From the NCBI RefSeq assembly GCF_964355755.1, contig NC_092672.1:34654501-34718500 (forward strand): a stretch of DNA of 64,000 nt. Reading direction: 5' to 3'. The translations under genes were made by a program, and so were the position numbers. The first letter of the stretch is position 1. Each line of letters starts with the position of its first letter. Below, piece after piece: positions 53,776-63,857 of this stretch. The notes below the pieces were generated by a model that saw only the letters and a program-made list of their open reading frames with translations, did not search any database and was not told the origin of the DNA. Origin of the DNA: Antedon mediterranea. Its lineage: Eukaryota; Echinodermata; Crinoidea; Comatulida; Antedonidae.

Positions 53776-56700
53776 CTAAAAAGAAAAAGAAATTGGTATT
53801 GACATACCTATACAAACTTATCGATTTTACAGACTCATGAGTACACTTGCTCTAACACGCCATGTACGACACGCCATGTACGACACGCCATGTACGACAC
53901 GCCATGTACGACACGGCACGGCGTGTGTACGTCGACACGCCATGTACGTCGACACGCCATGTACGACACGGCACGGCGTGTGTACGTCGACACGCCATGT
54001 ACGTCGACACGCCATGTACGACACGGCACGGCGTGTGTACGTCGACACGCCATGTACGTCGACACGCCATGTACGACACGCCATGTACGACACGGCACGG
54101 CGTGTGTACGACACGCCATGTACGTCGACACGCCATGTACGTCGACACGCCATGTACGACAAATTAATTAATTAAGCCCAATTGCCGTCTAGAACCTAGA
54201 CTGTACCTCATATTACATCATACAGCCTTGTTTGGTACATGTCATTTCCTTCCCAAATTTATCATTACTGCATTGTTTCTCAGTTTGTTGTTGTGAATTC
54301 TTTTGGTTGTGTTTTTGCACAAGTCTGTTCAGTCAATTCTTCTCCTACCTTTTATTCCTTTTTCACCATGTTAAACTTTTCCTTGGTTTTCTCATCCCTC
54401 CCAAAAGTAGGCATATGTTTTATGTGTTTGACTTACATGTCATAAATGACAACCTCTGCAAGACCCATCAACACCGTAGCCATCATCATCATAAACAAGA
54501 ACTTTCCACCAAATACGTGTAGTGTTAGCACCGATGATTTTAACGAATCTGAACCAAACTTGGGAAACAGGAAGAAAAGGAATCCTCCAAGCAACTGAAA
54601 AAAAAGAAAAGGTTTTAAGCGAAAACAAGTTATATTGGTTTGAAGAAAATAATATAACCATAAAAGACATGTATTTGCGAGACATACGTACAATATAATA
54701 TTGACGAACGAATCCATCCATAAGGTCGTATAATATTGGAATAAATTGTTTGTTTAGGGGTTGGTATTTGACAAGTCCTTTTACTTTTTTTCCGATCCCT
54801 GAAACAGTTCTTATTTATTGTTACCATTTAAGTTATTGTAATTGTATGTTTCTTTTATTTCTTGAACTGTTTCTAAATAAATGTTGAATAAATTAAATTC
54901 GTGCGGTCATCTATTCGCTCTCGTCGTTAAGATTGGTTTCCACTAGAACGTAACGCAGGGACGTAAACGCAGCGCAAGCAACAGTTCGAATAATCCATTG
55001 CTTGTTGTGATTAGTCAATTCACTTGCGTTGCGTTGCGTCCTTGTGTTTCGTCTCTAGTGGGAATCAAGCTCAAGGGAATACGATAGGGCCTCCTATGCG
55101 CAGTGATCTGTTGTGTGTCATGTCACAGGAATCCGTTCGGTCTTCTTGCACTGAAATCTTTTCACTACCCGTGTTAAGGTAAAAAACCCAACCTCCACTC
55201 TCTATTATACATTGTGATAACCAGAGTTCAAGTGTAGATTCCTTACACAATTAAACGCATTCTTTTTAATCCATCTACTTACCGGTTATGCGAACACAGA
55301 ATGTATGTATGCTTATTATGATCTACTCTACCATGCTTTAGGCACAATTATTGTCTAATCCCATTTACTTAAATACTTGCATACAAACCAAACAGGACAG
55401 TCACATCAATACTTTAGTAACCCTGCATGACCCAATTATACGTAACGAGAACACAGCAGGTATTCCATCAACTTACTTGTATGACAAAAAGGGCAACTGC
55501 AGCGTTACCAAACGATTTACTTGCCTGACATAGAGCAACTGACCCAATTATACGTAACGAGAACACAGCAGGTATTCCATCAACTTACTTGTATGACAAA
55601 AAGGGCAACTGCAGCGATACCAAAGCATTTACGTGCCTGACATTGGGCAACTGACCCAATCATACGTAACGAGAACACAGCAGGTATTCCATCAACTTAC
55701 TTGTATGACAAAAAGGGCAACTGCAGCGATACCAAAGCATTTACGTGCCTGACATTGGGCAACTGACCCAATCATACGTAACGAGAACACAGCAGGTATT
55801 CCATCAACTTACTTGTATGACAAAAAGGGCAACTGCAGCGTTACCAAACGATTTACTTGCCTGACATAGAGCAACTGACCCAATTATACGTATTGAGAAC
55901 ACAGCAGGTATTCCATCAACTTACTTGTATGACAAAAAGGGCAACTGCAGCGTTACCAAACGATTTACTTGCCTGACATAGAGCAACTGACCCAATTATA
56001 CGTATTGAGAACACAGCAGGTATTCCATCAACTTACTTGTATGACAAAAAGGGCAACTGCAGCGATACCAAAGCATTTACGTGCCTGACATTGGGCAACT
56101 GACCCAATTATACGTAACGAGAACACAGCAGGTATTCCATCAACTTACTTGTATGACAAAAAGGGCAACTGCAGCGATACCAAACCATTTACGTGCCTGA
56201 CATAGCGCAACTGACCCAATTATACGTTACCAGAACACAGCAGTTATTCCATCAACTTACTTGTATGACAAAAAGGGCAACTGCAGCGATACCAAAGCAT
56301 TTACGTGCCTGACATAGGGCAACTGACCCAATTATACGTATTGAGAACACAGCAGTTATTCCATCAACTTACTTGTATTACAAAAAGGGCAACTGCAGCG
56401 ATACCAAACCATTTACGTGCCTGACATAGCGCAACTGACCCAATTATACGTAACCAGAACACAGCAGTTATTCCATCAACATCAACTTACTTGTATGACA
56501 CAAAAGGGGCAACTGCGGCGATACCAACCCATTTACGTGCCTGACAATATAAAGCAACTGACCCAATTATACGTTACCAGAACACAGCAGTTATTCCACC
56601 AACTTACTTGTATGACAAAAAGGGCAACTGCGGCGATACCAATCCAACTGTGCGGGCTGTACATGTTCTGGTAGCCTTGTTCATTATGGTATTTAAACAC

Positions 56701-58874
56701 AGCAACCAGGGCTATAGCAGCTAATATCATGGCCGATGCCTGGATAATGAAATGTATTATCTTCTGTGTAGTTCGGCAAATATTTTTGCCCGTGGCAGCC
56801 AGCACTCTAAATGTTATGGCACCTAGGGAAAAAAATCAAATATATGAATAGATCAATCAATCAATAGATTATTACCTCGATAAATAAATCGATATTAGTC
56901 AATATAGATTATGAAATCAACCAATCAATAGGCCACTGTTTATCAATTAATTTGATAATGTTGTTGATCGAGACTATCAATCTGTTTAATAATATTTGTC
57001 GAGCGTTTTACAGATTTTAAATTACTGAGATTTGTTCTACGATTTTATTCTTTCAGCTCTGTCTACACTATCAAACTAGTTTGACAAAAAATAGTGATAT
57101 GCCCAAATATGGCAGTGATATGACATCATCATGTCCATGGGCACATCAAATTTTTTTTGTCACATAAAGTTTGATAGTTTGACAGAGCTTTAGAGTTATT
57201 GAGATTTGTGGAAGCATAGATTTGTAACGACGAAGCTCTCCCAACAACATTCACGTTTGAAATCTAGAATTTATTTGTATAAATTGGATCCGTTGTAATT
57301 AATTATTTGACAGGTTTAAGTGTAAGAAATACTAAACATAATTGAATTCTCAATCAAATTAACAAAGTCATCAATTTCTTGAAATGGTCGATAAACATTT
57401 ATTCATTTTTTAAAGAGAAAATCAAGGCCGAATTGTTGTCTATGATATTAAATTGCCGAGCAATTATTTATCGTTATAATTTGATTGGATGCGTTTGTAC
57501 CGAGCGCAGCATAAGAGCGTATAGCTCGTTCTAATGTACATAAAGACAATGAGTCTGACATGTTTTTAGTGGTAGATTAATCGTTTTGTAAACACACAAA
57601 TAAAGTAATCTCATTTTGAGGTACCAGTATGGCATGTAATCAAAGTCCGTACTATGTTAAGTCTCATTTTGTAAACAGAATAGCGTAACTGCGTCGAAGG
57701 TGTTTAATGAGAACAAAGTTACTTAACACATACACTTAAGTCTCATTTTGTAAACAGAATAGCGTAACTGCGTCGAAGGTGTTTAATGAGAACAAAGTTA
57801 CTTAACACATACACTTAAGTCTCATTTTGTAAACAGAATAGAAAGCGCTCAACGTAAGGGTTTTAACGAGAACAAAGTTACTTAACACCAGTAAATACAC
57901 TTAGGCCTAAGTCTCATTTTGTAAACAGAATAGCGTAACTGCGTCGAAGGTGTTTAGTGAGAACAAAGTTACTTAACACATACACTTAAGTCTCATTTTG
58001 TAAACAGAATAGAAAGCGCTCAACGTAAGGGTTTTAACGAGAACAAAGTTACTTAACACCAGTAAATACACTTAAGTCTCATTTTGTAAACACTGTATAA
58101 TTGCTGCGAGTTCAGGTTCACCGTCTACACTAAGTAGGGCTATGTTATATTTGGAATTTTAAAAACATGTTCATATTGTGTGTTAAGATATAAAAACGTT
58201 ATTATTTACAGACGACAAATTAAAGTTGAACAAGGTCAAAAAAATCATTCTACTGGTAGAGACACCTTTTTAATATTTAAGGTGTGGTCACGCAGTATGG
58301 TTTTGCATTGTTTACTCGGTACAACCCAGGGAGATGGCTCCGATCCCTTGTAATGACCTTTAATAATTAATTTTTATATTTGGCAATAAAAGAATAAGAA
58401 TAATAGCACAACGGTCCTGTTACATGCGCACATCGAGTTTGATTATTTTTAGTTTATATAATAATAATACTGTACACGTACCGAGCACGTGTTCTAGAAA
58501 AATAAATTGAGCATAGGGCCTATTATGAAGTGGCCAAAGAAAAATAAAAAAATAATTTCCATCCCATACGATTATCCTCTATACTTCATCGATGTAGGAG
58601 ATGTTAATTTTGAATACACCAATAAAACTCAAAATCTATACTAAAAAATCTACTGAAAAACCAAATACTATAAACTGTACTTACCATTTCCAAAAAGAAA
58701 GATAAAACCGAGTGACATAAGTGTCGGATGGTAGTTAAACGTATGTAGGCTACCGTCCCAGCCATATCCAGGGTCTTTAACATGCTTGCCTCCCAGTAGC
58801 CCAACGAGGATCAAAGCCGTCACCCCGGCTACTTCAGCTACGCTCACCAACACCCAAAATCCAGTTGTTGACAT
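53607..58874 (-). CDS. Cytochrome b561 family transmembrane ferric/ascorbate reductase, copy B
   Basis: Cytochrome b561 proteins move electrons across membranes from cytosolic ascorbate to luminal or extracellular acceptors through two b haems. The reverse strand of join(53607..53775, 54437..54594, 56608..56822, 58685..58874) encodes 243 residues with about six hydrophobic segments. Four haem-ligand histidines are present: H49 (FNYHP), H87 (KIIH), H121 (YSPHSW) and H161 (LTLHV). Their spacing fits two ligand pairs, 49/121 and 87/161. Intron phases are 1, 0 and 2, identical to copy A upstream. By hand alignment exon 2 is about half identical to copy A. The protein is closest in style to CYB561/CYBRD1, but which vertebrate paralogue it corresponds to cannot be decided here. 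All three introns contain different tandem arrays. Confidence 0.93.
53853..54161. repeat. CpG-rich 14-17 bp tandem array, CYB561-B intron 3
   Basis: Repeats of acacgccatgtacg alternate with tcgacacgccatgtacg and a palindromic block (ggcacggcgtgtgtac). Together they form a higher-order pattern of about 60 bp repeated three times. It is far richer in G+C and CpG than its surroundings. Open frames on both strands are products of the repeat. Confidence 0.93.
54437..54594 (-). CDS. CYB561-B coding exon 3
   Basis: Residues 136-187 plus two bases. It contains FLFPKFG, LTLHVFGG (H161), TM5 with MMMMATVLMG and VVIYD. Acceptor TTTCAG, donor GACAT|GTAAGT. Confidence 0.93.
54931..55070. mobile_element. 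Inverted-repeat MITE, family 2 (CYB561-B intron 2)
   Basis: Arms ggtttccactagaacgtaac and ttgcgtccttgtgtttcgtc then tctagtgggaatc are complementary over about 45 bp around a short core (gcttgttgtgattagtcaat). It lies between the 112-bp array and exon 3. Confidence 0.8.
55430..56583 (-). repeat. 112-bp tandem array of a duplicated exon/intron junction (CYB561-B intron 2)
   Basis: Ten near-identical units. The donor-complement word acttacttgta recurs at 55471, 55583, 55695, 55807, 55919, 56031, 56143, 56255, 56367 and 56485. The genuine exon 2 donor starts at 56602. Spacing is exactly 112 bp for the first nine units and 118 and 117 bp for the last two steps. Each unit carries the last 13 codons of exon 2 (WIGIAAVALFVIQ or variants), the donor CAA|GTAAGT and about 65 bp of intron. 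Confidence 0.95.
56608..56822 (-). CDS. CYB561-B coding exon 2
   Basis: Residues 64-135. It contains RTTQKIIH (H87) and MYSPHSWIGIAAVALFVIQ (H121). Acceptor TTCCCTAG, donor CAA|GTAAGT. Its last 39 nt and this donor are the source of the 112-bp array in the next intron. Confidence 0.94.
57054..57190. mobile_element. TA-MITE (CYB561-B intron 1)
   Basis: Left end agctctgtctacactatcaa; right end tttgacagagctt followed by TA. A small deletion in the right arm. Confidence 0.88.
57655..58095. repeat. Tandem array, 79-91 bp units, CYB561-B intron 1
   Basis: Six occurrences of the word aagtctcattttgtaaacag, 79-91 bp apart. Two unit types differ internally: gcgtaactgcgtcgaaggtg and aaagcgctcaacgtaagg. 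Confidence 0.9.
58685..58874 (-). CDS. CYB561-B coding exon 1
   Basis: Residues 1-63 plus one base. It holds TM1 (about 6-28) and GWDGSLHTFNYHPTLM with H49, then the start of TM2. Donor AATG|GTAAGT. The start has A at -3. Confidence 0.92.
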
Positions 58875-59763
58875 TCTGATGGCCTGATGATATCTAAAAT
58901 GTCTTTCACGATTTTAAACAGTTATATTTGTTGTCAAACAGCGTTAATAATTCTGATTGGTTAAACACACACTGTTTTCACTTAAATTTAAGGTCAGTTG
59001 ACGTATTTAGTATCAACACGATTGTGGATATTGTGGAGAAGCAGGTTACAAAGTGCGCGTATAATCCCATAGATTGTCCTTAATTTTAATAATGTAAACT
59101 CCGTTTATTTTTCTAACAAAGCAAAATTTAGGTCACGATTGAATCTGAAATTTCCGGGATTTAAAATAACAATGCCATACAAAAAAATATCCGCAATAAC
59201 AAACCATTGTACAGATGTCATGATGAGCTTAGATCTATCACTGTACTGTGTTTTATTTTGCTACATTAACAAACATTAAAACTAACTTAACTAAAAACGA
59301 CTTAAATATTTGAATACAAATAATCGATTAATTTCTAAATACAGTGAACCCTTCCTTTAGGACACCCCTCCCTATATAATGAAACAACCCTATCCAGACG
59401 AAACTTTCCTGTATTCACGGTGGTAAAAAACGAGAACAAAATCATGTTTCAACCGATATTAAGGGCCGTAGTGGTTAAAGCTCTGTCTACAATAAAAATG
59501 CCCAAATATGATAGTGATATGCCCAAATATGGTAGTGATATGACATCATCATGTCTATATATGGGCACATCACATTTTTTTGTCACATCAAGTTTGATAG
59601 TGTAGATAGAGCTTAATATTCGTATTAAAATTGCGTGTTGATAGTTTCTGTAGAACGAAAATCAGTTTATGATAATTTAAACAATCTTACATCCTACGTG
59701 ACATAATTATTATTTTTTCTTAAAAAAAAGTTTCTCTTTCTAAGTTCATTTGCTCAAAATAAT
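58875..59763. promoter_or_regulatory. Interval between CYB561-A and CYB561-B
   Basis: 889 bp holding the 3' UTR of copy A, including the MITE at 59478-59613 and a candidate AATAAA complement near 59250, and presumably the promoter of copy B next to 58875. No core promoter motif could be singled out. Confidence 0.4.
59478..59613. mobile_element. TA-MITE, full length, downstream of CYB561-A
   Basis: TA on both sides (59476-59477, 59614-59615). It lies 150-290 bp past the CYB561-A stop codon, so possibly within its 3' UTR. Confidence 0.9.
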
Positions 59764-59947
59764 CTACGATCTTTGTGATGACGTTATCAGTTCTACAGAA
59801 TCTTCTTTTTGACGTTTTGGTCCAAACGTTGGATTCCATAATATGCTGACGATAGTGGCAGCAAATAGCAGTAAACACAGGCAGAACGTATTGCTTACAA
59901 CAACTGCTTGAGGAAACTTCTCAGGCGGGAATTTTTCTGGATGTACT
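59764..59947 (-). CDS. CYB561-A terminal coding exon 4
   Basis: Residues 189-249 plus TAG, containing TM6 (AVVVSNTFCLCLLLFAATIV) and the polar tail. Acceptor TTTTTACAG|AGTA; only this AG keeps frame. Confidence 0.9.
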
Positions 59948-62900
59948 CTGTAAAAATAAATAGATAACCATCGAAATATCAAATAATCTCGGCGTCGCTG
60001 TTTAATTTTGTTACGTTTATGATTATGTAGTAGGCCTATTTACCAGCTCTTAGTCTGGGTTCCAGACGGAGTTTTGACTTAATATTAGTAAAAAGATAAA
60101 TAATTTGGCACATATGGCGTTTCATACGTGTACGACTTGAGCTTGTAACCCGTATTTTAAGTTAGCACTTTAGTGGATATGTGCGCTTTACACATCTTAT
60201 ATTATATTACATAATAATTATGTAAAACAAAAATTGACATTTCACTATTCCACTTACATGTCATAAATGGACGATTCTGACATCCCCATCAGGGCGCTTC
60301 CAATCATCAGGATAAAAATCAATCGACCAGAAGACACGTGAAGGGATAGAACACGTGATCTGAGAACTTCTGAACCGAATTTAGGAAACACCAAGAAAAG
60401 AAAACCGACGAGTAGCTGAAATGCAAATAATCAATAAATCGAAAATCAATCAATATACCAATCGCGAAGGTCCGCCAAATGTAGCCTAAGCATTCTTTAA
60501 CAAGTAGGTCTAACTCTGAATTATGTGATCATAATTATAATCTGATCAAATTGCGGAACATACAATAGTTATTGAAACACACTTTACCCATCATAAAACC
60601 AGTATTTGGTCACGAAATCAAAATTGCTAGAATTGAGCATGCGGTAGACCTATAAAAAATCAGGGAAGAGTGACTCTTCCCTGGAAAAATAAAACAAAAA
60701 AAGAGCTTCTACCTGTAATCCATACAAGGAAAATGCCGTGATCCCGACCCAACTGTGGGGGTGATACATATCAGCCCAGCCTTGTGTTTCATGGAACTTA
60801 AACGTAGCGACGAGACCAACTGTGGCTATGAGGAAGGCAGAGGTCTGAAATGCACCGTGGATCAACTTGGCTGTGGTTCTTGTGACTTGAAGGCCTGTTG
60901 CTGAGATAACTCTGTAGGCAATTGCACCTATAATTGCCAAATAGATAATCATTGGTTTTGTATCTTATCTATATAATCATGTTAAGCTTGGTTCCTACTA
61001 GGACGCAACGCAACTAGTTGACCAATGACAAGCTGCAATTCGAATAATCCATCGATTGTGATTGGTCAACTCACTTACGTAGCGTTACGTCCTTGTGTTG
61101 CGTCTCTAAAGGTTGGTTACCACTAGAACGTATTTTTTTTAACCAATGACAAGCGAAGTTATAGACAGTTAGCAATCACAATCGAATAAGCCATCGCTTG
61201 TGATTGGTCAATTCACTTGCGTTGCGTTACGTCCTTGTGTTGCGTCGCTAGTGGGAACCACGCTTTATAGGAACCCACATTAGAACATAACGCAAGGACG
61301 TAACGCGACAGTCGAATACTTGTGATTGGTCAAATCCCTAAAGCCTGGTTCCCACTAGAACGTAACGCTAGAACGTAACGCAAGGACGTAAACGCAACGC
61401 AAGCGTTTTAACCAATGACAAGCGAAGTTATGGACAGTTAGCAATCACAAGCGAATAAGCCATCGCTTGTGATTGGTCAATTCACTTGCGTTGCGTTACG
61501 TCCTTGTGTTGCGTCGCTAGTGGGAACCACGCTTTACGTTGCGTTACGTCGTTGTGTTGCGTCTCTAGTGCGTCTCAATGCATATAAATATTGAGTTCAT
61601 ACTCATGAAACAGCCTGCAATAAAATGTTCAGTTGGTAATTTACTAGCGTCTTTATCATTTATTTATATAAATATATATTTTTATCTATTATTCTTTTTT
61701 TATATTCTTTGTAAAGTAAACATTCGTTCAATTCAAGTAATTGACGATATTTTTATTAATGTTATAGTATTAGTATTCACTACGGTTATTCTGTCATTCA
61801 TTATTATATAACATTTCACTTTAAACGAATACGACGACCGATTGTGATTTTGTCCCCGAACGAATCAGGCTTGATGAGCATGTTTTATAGCTTCTATCAC
61901 GTGAGACGAGCAATTGTACTATAATTACCTTATCTGTACCAGCAGCTTGTTCCATTCATTCATAATATGATTGTTTACTATGTGTGCGAGATATACGAAT
62001 GTCATTCATTCATGACATTTAAACAAATTGCGTCATCGTAGTAGACGACAACATATTTGTACTTACAACATACACGCAACTAAAGCTAAATTTATCCAAG
62101 TCTTCTAACGTGATGATTTATCCAAATCTCAATGGGCAAACGAATGAAAACATAATCACGTCATCACAATTACGTATACATCCAAAACAAATGACAATGT
62201 TATGTTATAGCTCATCACCGTAAATTCAATTCAATTCAACTTTTATTTCAGACAATTGTCTATATGGTATAATACATTACACACAAAAAAAAGATGAAGG
62301 AGAGAGGACCAAAACTTTTATCTATTGGTATATAATGCCTCTCTCCATTTGTAGTACATGTTTGAATCCATCAACAAATATTTATATATACAAATTAACA
62401 TTCTGTTTTCGCTTTTTATTATTCTTGTAAGAAATCGGTAAGTCGAAATCCTCAAATATTCATAAAATGATGGAATATTGTTTTCCACTAACAAATTCCT
62501 GCACTAACAAATCTGGGTTGTCACAACAACCGCCGGAAAGCATCATTATAATAACAAACTTTAAGTCGGTTAATATCTTTTTTAAAATGATAATTTCCAA
62601 CATAAAACATTACCTTATTAGTGAGTGAGTGGCCGAGCGGTTAAGACAGTGGAACCGTAATCACGTAGCCATAACATCGGCAGGGGTTCGAGGCTCACTC
62701 ACTCCATGGTTCTGGTGGTAGAACGAGTCTTCTCGGATAAGGACTATAAACCGTAGGTCCAGTGTACACAACTTGCTCGTGTGCACTTTAAAGAACCTAG
62801 TACATCTTTCGAGACGAGTAGGGGGTTACCCCGGTGTACTAGTACATCACAGCCACTGATCACCAACTGGGCCCTCTGGGAGATCAGTCTTTGACTGAAG

Positions 62901-63744
62901 AGGTTACCCAGTATAAAGATAAAACAAACAAACATACCTCTAATACATAGAGATCTATATTGGCGTTTTATATCTGCTTCATCTCTTAGATTCGAAGTTA
63001 AAATATGGCCTAAGTACGTAAAATGATCAACATACTCCAAAAGTTAGGCAATAAGATAATAAGATACAAAGAAAAACACTTTGGTTTCATGTGATTTCAA
63101 TTGCATTTATTTGCCACCTTATTACCATTTATATCGTAATCACAATACGTATACATTTAAAACAACTGACAATATTTTATAGCTCATCACCGTGATATAA
63201 TATTTTCGCGGCCGTAATATTATGTAATAATATTATAACGTCTGCTCACCGTACCTCGGCATATCGCGATTGAAGCAGTAGGCCATACCCAATCCCAATT
63301 TAGGTATCGATCGTGGCCAGTTTTTTTAAACCATGATAAAATAATTAATTTTCACTGTTATTATTTTGTCCATTGGGAAGAGGACGTACATGCTGCGTGT
63401 ATATAATCATATAAAATTATTAGTTAATGATTTATACTTATAGCACCAGAGTCTAGACAATAATTATGCAGTGACCCCAAAAAAACACATGGTAAATAAA
63501 TAGTAGTAGGTCTTAGTAGTAGATATATTAATTTAAAAATGATGTTCTTACCGTTGCCTTGGAGGAATATAAAAGCGATGACCATGAGAAGTGGATGATA
63601 GTTGAATGTCTTCAGACTGCCATCCCAGCTGAACCCAGGCTCCTTGTTGAGTTGTCCTCCAAACAGACCGATGAGAACCACGGCAGTCAAGCCAGAAATC
63701 TCGGCGAGAGCCACAAGAGCGAAGAACACTATTTTATCTGCCAT
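59764..63744 (-). CDS. Cytochrome b561 family transmembrane ferric/ascorbate reductase, copy A
   Basis: The reverse strand of join(59764..59947, 60258..60415, 60713..60927, 63552..63744) encodes 249 residues. Six hydrophobic segments lie at about 5-28, 51-69, 86-106, 124-145, 158-180 and 203-226. The four haem-ligand histidines are H50 (FNYHP), H88 (KLIHG), H122 (YHPHSW) and H162 (LSLHV), with the 50/122 and 88/162 pairing typical of the family. RTTAKLIHG and FIFLQGN strongly resemble vertebrate CYB561. The C-terminal tail is short and polar (KRQKEDSVELITSSQRS). Relative to copy B it has four extra residues in the loop before TM6, where KFPPEKFP looks like a small internal duplication. It lies 889 bp upstream of copy B on the same strand, so the pair looks like a tandem duplication. 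Confidence 0.94.
60258..60415 (-). CDS. CYB561-A coding exon 3
   Basis: Residues 137-188 plus two bases, with FLVFPKFGSEVLRSRVLSLH (H162) and TM5. Acceptor ATTTCAG, donor GACAT|GTAAGT. 158 nt, as in copy B. Confidence 0.94.
60713..60927 (-). CDS. CYB561-A coding exon 2
   Basis: Residues 65-136, with RTTAKLIHG (H88) and MYHPHSWVGI (H122). Acceptor ATTATAG, donor CAG|GTAGAA. The same boundaries and length (215 nt) as copy B exon 2. Confidence 0.94.
60984..61575. mobile_element. Cluster of family 2 inverted-repeat MITEs (CYB561-A intron 1)
   Basis: At least three complete copies (about 60984-61108, 61111-61265, 61341-61540) and partial ones. They share ggttcccactagaacgtaac arms and the core cttgtgattggtcaattcac. 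The copies sit head to tail just upstream of exon 2 and are internally rearranged. Confidence 0.8.
62222..63043 (-). mobile_element. LINE 3' fragment with reverse transcriptase C-terminus, split by a SINE
   Basis: Reverse-strand translation of 62940-63040 gives VDHFTYLGHILTSNLRDEAD then IKRQYRSLCIRG, typical of the segment after the catalytic core in non-LTR retrotransposon RTs. Beyond the SINE it resumes with DINRLKVCYYNDAFRRLL and later MYYKWREALYTN, interrupted by stops. The 3' end has AATAAA and a (GAATT)n tail (62222-62250). A dead 5'-truncated copy in CYB561-A intron 1. The clade was not determined. Confidence 0.75.
62621..62936 (+). mobile_element. tRNA-derived SINE, full length
   Basis: A tRNA-like head with A box TGGCCGAGCGG (62630-62640) and B box GGTTCGAGG (62685-62693) resembles class II tRNAs. 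A body (ggtccagtgtacacaactt, gcactttaaagaacctagta, gagacgagtagggggttacc) and a tail of aaacaaacaaac follow. It interrupts a LINE fragment, with an imperfect 13-14 bp target duplication (acattaccttatta / acatacctctaata). It is not a functional tRNA gene. Confidence 0.88.
63552..63744 (-). CDS. CYB561-A coding exon 1
   Basis: Residues 1-64 plus one base: MADKIVFFALVALAEISGLT at the start, H50 in FNYHPLLM, and IFLQGN at the end. Donor AACG|GTAAGA. The start context is ATAATGG. Confidence 0.94.
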
Positions 63745-63847
63745 TATGCCTACTTTCTTTTATCTTAACTTCTTCTTCTACTACTACGTGTGTTGCCTGG
63801 CAGAAATCGTGGTGTACTGTGTGTTAATTTCTTCTGGACAGATGCGA

Positions 63848-63857
63848 TACTATAAAT
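63848..63857 (-). promoter_or_regulatory. Possible TATA element of CYB561-A
   Basis: On the reverse strand TATTTATAG lies about 105 bp upstream of the CYB561-A start codon. The position fits a short 5' UTR, but TATA-like words are common in this AT-rich DNA. Confidence 0.25.

Noticed and set aside
53827-54175. Six overlapping frames of about 100 codons on both strands
   Set aside because: Produced by the CpG-rich tandem repeat in CYB561-B intron 3.
56417-56674. 85-codon plus-strand frame
   Set aside because: It is antisense to the 112-bp junction array and to CYB561-B exon 2.
62630-62700. tRNA-like sequence with good A and B boxes
   Set aside because: It continues into a SINE body with a tail and target duplication, and a related copy exists at 41.5-41.75 kb, so it is a SINE head.
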